Source of the DNA: Utricularia gibba
Taxonomy: Eukaryota; Streptophyta; Magnoliopsida; Lamiales; Lentibulariaceae
Direction of reading: 5' to 3'
Length of the DNA stretch: 64,000 nt
Assembly (NCBI GenBank): GCA_002189035.1
Contig: NEEC01000010.1
Location: 1,612,001 to 1,676,000, forward strand
The notes under the pieces were generated by a model. It ran no database searches. It was given only the letters and a program-made list of their open reading frames with translations, and was not told where the DNA came from. Position numbers and translations under genes: made by a program. Within the stretch, counting starts at the first letter, position 1. The number at the start of each line of letters is the position of its first letter. Positions 60,173 to 64,000 of the stretch are shown here, in pieces.

Positions 60173-62252
60173 GGGAAAAAGATTGCAATCACGCTCTAAC
60201 GGGAACGGGAAAGAGAAGAGAGCTAACTGAGCGCACTCCCGATGCCTCACCACCCTGGTATTAATACACAAACAAAGCTATAATGCGCTGGCCTACATAC
60301 CGCCCATTCCAACTACAATTCAATGTATTCCCATTCCTACAAAAAAGAAAGAAAAACACATACAATAAAAAACTTGCAAGAGTCGATGATTATTGAGATA
60401 TGCGCAACAACCGTTGTCGGCTTTGGACAAGAATCCATGGCTGCTTATCATTGAAAGCAGCAGAAGTATTATTATTATTATTGTTGTGTAATGCCTTTGA
60501 TAATGCTTGATTTGGGATAACAGGGGAAAAGGGAAGTGGATACGATACGGCCACAAAGTGACCGGGGCGGGTACGACAAGCTCATTCCCATCTCCCCGTC
60601 GTCTTCCTCTTTGGGGGCTCATTCATGAAGACTGCACGGGCTGTTGTTTTGTGGCTCCACCCAACAATTCAAATAACTATTAGAACAACCAATTATACAA
60701 ACTGAATTCAAAGTAAAATAATCAACTACATAATAAATTACAAATCATTAATAATTATTTAATATAATTTTTTCTAATATGATCATATTTATTATATATT
60801 TTTATTTTATGTGTGATCGTTTAATTTCAATATGATATCAAAATGTTTGTCTTACAATATGACTTGATTGTCAAGATGCCTTAGGAGTAGGTTTAGTTTA
60901 TTTTTTTTTTGTGTGTTTAAAGGTTATAAAAAGTGTTTGGTATTTTTATTCATTTTTATTGCAATGTGTAGTCTAAGGATGTAAAATAAAAAAAAACTAA
61001 ATCGTATTACAACAATCTTTGGAAATCATTAGAATCAATTCTATTATAATAGCATTGATTTTGTCTTTAAAACGTATATCAAATTATATTTTATAATAAT
61101 TAATTTTTCAAAATTATTTCAATTCTATAAAAAGTATGAGATGACGAAACAGAATTATTTCATTTAGACGACATCTGGATTAGTAAAAATGGATGCAATT
61201 TCGTATTCGAAGCAAATGTTGATATCGTCTAAATGGTGTGTGATCGGAGATGAGTGAGTGAGTTCATGTGCTTGGAAAATTGAAGGACATGGCGTGGCGA
61301 CCAGGAATTATTATTTTATTCATTTTCGAAAAGGGGGTTGCAGTTCTGTACCCATAAAGCATACCCAACCCAAGAAATCAAATCATACACATCTCATCCT
61401 TATAAACAGAACACAAAAGGGACCCGACATATACCACTCGCCCCGCTCCTACATTCCCATACTCTCCATGTTCGACATTCGAAAAAGTTTTGAATTAGGT
61501 TTAAATATCGATCAAATTTTGATGAAATTTCATACACAAAATGCTATGATTCATATTCTTTTTGAACGATATTATCTGCTTTGTGTTTTCAATTCTAACA
61601 CTTTTACATTATTTTCCTTTAGAGAAAATGTTTCATACAATATAAATTCTTGATTCTAACAATTTTATGTTATTTTCCTTTAGATAAAAGATTTCATATA
61701 AGATTAGAAAAATTTCTTTATTTAAACATGTTTTCTCTTTTATCTTTAATCAATATAGTATATTGCTATCAGATATATACAAAATCATTGGCATAAATCA
61801 CAATAAATCAATATTCGAAATTCAAAGAAGTTTTGAGTTTAAAAATCGAAATTTGGATAAAATATCTAGGAAAATGACCAAATTTTGGTAAAATTTCGAG
61901 ATTATTTTGTTTTTCGATGAGTGGGAAAACTGAAATTTCATAGAAAAAAAATTTAAATAAATGACAATAAAAAAAAAATAGGAGCATGGCATGTGCGTAC
62001 ACATGGAACAGGATATGGAATGAGCAGGTAGAAGGATCGACCCTGATGCAACATGCGGATTTGCTACCTTTTTCCACATTTTTAATATCTAAAAATTAGT
62101 AAATTAATGCATAAAACAACACACACACGTGAATATTTTGTTCATAAATCCCAGGGACACGCTCGGTGTCACGTTCATTTCCCCTCCAAAAAAAGAAAAA
62201 AAATGAAAATTTTAATATCTAAATGCACGTGCCCTAGTTCTGATCCTTGAAA
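60173..62252. other. Intergenic region upstream of WAT1
   Basis: 60173-60650 probably contains the WAT1 promoter and 5' UTR, with a short ATT microsatellite at about 60468-60486. 60650-61230 and 61480-62160 are AT-rich. No supported gene. Confidence 0.55.
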
Positions 62253-62614
62253 ATGGAGGTGGATTATGTATACGTGGAGGAGAAGAGAATGGAGGCGAGG
62301 GATTTGGCTGGAAAGGGATATCCAACACCTCATAAGGAGAAGGTATCGTTTGTTGTGATTCGTTTGGGTGGTCATGCAGGATGGGTATTCTCTTGTCCCC
62401 AGTCGATATTCGATGCTAACTAAAAGTATAAAGGAGACACAGACTATGATTTTTGTCGACTTCCTTCTTTTGAAAACATTTTGTCTGCATCTTTTGGCGC
62501 ATAAAGCAGATTCCAACTTCTCTACGGGAAACTCAGGCTCATCCCTGCTGCTGGACTCCGTCATAGAGAGGAACCAGTCCACCAAACCCTGTTATTTTTG
62601 CTCTGTGTTTCCTG
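62253..62614 (+). CDS. Possible unrecognised two-exon gene
   Basis: An ATG at 62253 opens MEVDYVYVEEKRMEARDLAG and continues KGYPTPHKEKVSFVVIRLG in one frame. A donor-like G|GTGGTC at 62367 or G|GTCATG at 62370, and an acceptor CATAAAGCAG at about 62509, would join it in phase to DSNFSTGNSGSSLLLDS, then VIERNQSTKPCYFCSVFPG, ending at a donor-like G|GTATTT at 62614. Composition changes from AT-rich to balanced exactly here, and both peptides look coding-like. I do not recognise the family, and no definite stop-containing terminal exon was found, so the model is speculative. An alternative first donor, AAG|GTATCG at 62342, would not match the exon-2 phase. Confidence 0.3.
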
Positions 62615-64000
62615 GTATTTATCTTTGAGGGGCATCAAGTTTCTGGGATTCTGTCTCGATGTGGGATCTTTTGGGTATAGCGGTTGATCCAGGAGCCTGT
62701 TAATGGAGATCAGAAGGTATGCCCAAAAGCAACCAGTCGTTAGTTAAACAAGGGGGTTTCTGACTAGACCAGCACTAGAGACTTCCCTCCCTCCCATTAC
62801 GTTTGATCATTACGTCCACTACAGAAAGTCCATGTCTTTGCCCAAATTGGTCTCCTACAGAATATACGTAGAAGATTGAGGAAGCCTGACTGATGGCCAT
62901 GTTCACAATTACTGGTAAAAAAAAAGGAGACTTATTGCACAGACTCATGTAGTGGAAAGACACTACAAGGATCTTGCAGATTGGAGGAAAAAAGATTCCT
63001 AGTAGGTCACAGTCGGAGACATTCTACTGTGGGCATAACAGTGAGTTAGTGGGAAGCAAATTGATGAACCATTCACGCCAAGGAAAGAAAAATCACTAAC
63101 ATCAATCAGTCGTATCTCACACTGGAAAATGACAGTGAAGCTAGCAATAATTTTAAGCTTTTACGCATGAAGTTGGATTGGATCCTGAATGAATTTATAA
63201 TGTGTGGAATGGGTGTTGAGGCAGTGGAAGCATGAAACTGGAGTCCCAAGTATCCATCCATCCATCCATGCTTGGAATGATTAAAGGTTAAAGAAGACTC
63301 CATCTCTGTGATCATTCATTATCGACCAACCACAGGCCGGTCGAATGGAGGAGATAAGAAGCTTTTGTGGAGAGCACTAATGCTGCTGAACATCATTGGT
63401 ACATGGAACGCTTTCACCTCCCACTCCTGTTGTTGTGGCATCTGACATCATGACAGGATCTTACAGGTAATGATCATGATCAAGGGGGAGCTCTTGCACG
63501 CTTTGAGTTTCTTCACTTACCATTTGAGGACCCCAAATGAGCAGAAACAGATTTCAAGCTAACTGATATGATAATATGAGCAAACAAATGGTATGAAAAA
63601 TTATGGGTATGTACAAAAAAATTTATGAAGTGATTCGTTTAAGTTTTGAAGATTTTCATATTTATTCGTTCTATGGTAAAATCAGAAATCTAAATTCTAT
63701 GATTAACAGTTATATCATAATATTAAATTATATAACAATTTAATTTATTAAACTTTACAATATATATATATTATTAAATTTTATAATATAATTTTATGTT
63801 ATCCTATAAAACAATTTTACAATCTCAAATTGATTCTACATAATCTTAAATGATCATATTTCACATAATATGAAGTATTATTTCAAATTACAGAAAACAT
63901 TCTATGTGAGATTTTCTGCTATTTATTTTATTTTAAAAAAGAACCAAATGGGGTTCGCCAAAAGGGCAGAAGATTAACATCGGTCCATCTTAACATCATT
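62615..64000. other. Terminal intergenic region
   Basis: 62615-63480 has balanced composition and could carry further exons or UTR of the possible gene at 62253, but no frame is recognisable. A short CCAT microsatellite lies at 63255-63269. 63600-63950 is AT-rich. No gene supported. Confidence 0.5.

Noticed and set aside
63238-63500. Possible plant microRNA precursor near GGGAGCTCTTGCACGCTTTGAG
   Set aside because: Compared by eye with miR159, miR319 and other conserved plant families; only the short GGAGCTC word matches and no paired arm was found nearby.

Overview
This is a nuclear chromosome segment from a flowering plant, probably a eudicot. The genes have many exons with short GT-AG introns, the intergenic DNA is very AT-rich, and the families are plant-specific (NRG2/DUF632, ZF-HD, tubby-like F-box, S1-group bZIP with a sucrose-control uORF, BEL1-like homeodomain, WAT1, ERD6-like sugar transporter). 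Several products are chloroplast or mitochondrial. No bacterial, viral or complete transposon gene was recognised. The species cannot be named from sequence alone.

Layout. 1-668 (+): 3' end of an oxysterol-binding-protein-related protein. 4261-7060 (+): NRG2-like DUF630/DUF632 protein. 7677-9639 (-): metaxin. 9890-9960 (-): tRNA-Glu(UUC), 20 bp beyond the stop codon of a DUF4378 gene (9981-12047, -). 13905-17434 (-): ERD6-like 6-type sugar transporter with 18 exons. 19271-20011 (+): ZF-HD homeobox gene. 21228-22356 (+): HCF164 thioredoxin. 22858-24268 (-): tubby-like F-box protein. 27789-31824 (+): auxilin-like J-protein. 36621-37343 (+): DUF4408 protein. 37821-39530 (-): bifunctional nuclease (BBD). 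40677-41988 (-): SAP18. 42824-44725 (-): bHLH factor. 48007-48126 (+): sucrose-control uORF, followed by its S1 bZIP main ORF (48233-48720). 49945-51644 (-): BEL1-like homeodomain factor. 53285-55247 (-): organellar RsmI-type rRNA methyltransferase, head to head with an organellar Obg GTPase (55380-57955, +). 58614-60172 (-): WAT1. 62253-62614 (+): a possible unrecognised gene. Long AT-rich gaps (about 1.6-3.4, 24.9-27.3, 32-36.5, 45.4-47.2 and 60.7-62.2 kb) hold no gene I can support.

The genes look like an ordinary mixed neighbourhood rather than a cluster. The most informative features are: (1) the conserved sucrose-responsive uORF, which is too short for a 60-codon ORF cut-off; (2) a 132-bp shared promoter between two organelle ribosome-related genes; (3) a tRNA immediately behind a protein-coding gene; and (4) four conserved genes (NRG2-like, metaxin, bZIP, BEL1-like) that each carry one frame break. 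All four breaks fit a single missing base. They are more likely consensus errors than four pseudogenes, because both sides of every break keep family-conserved sequence.
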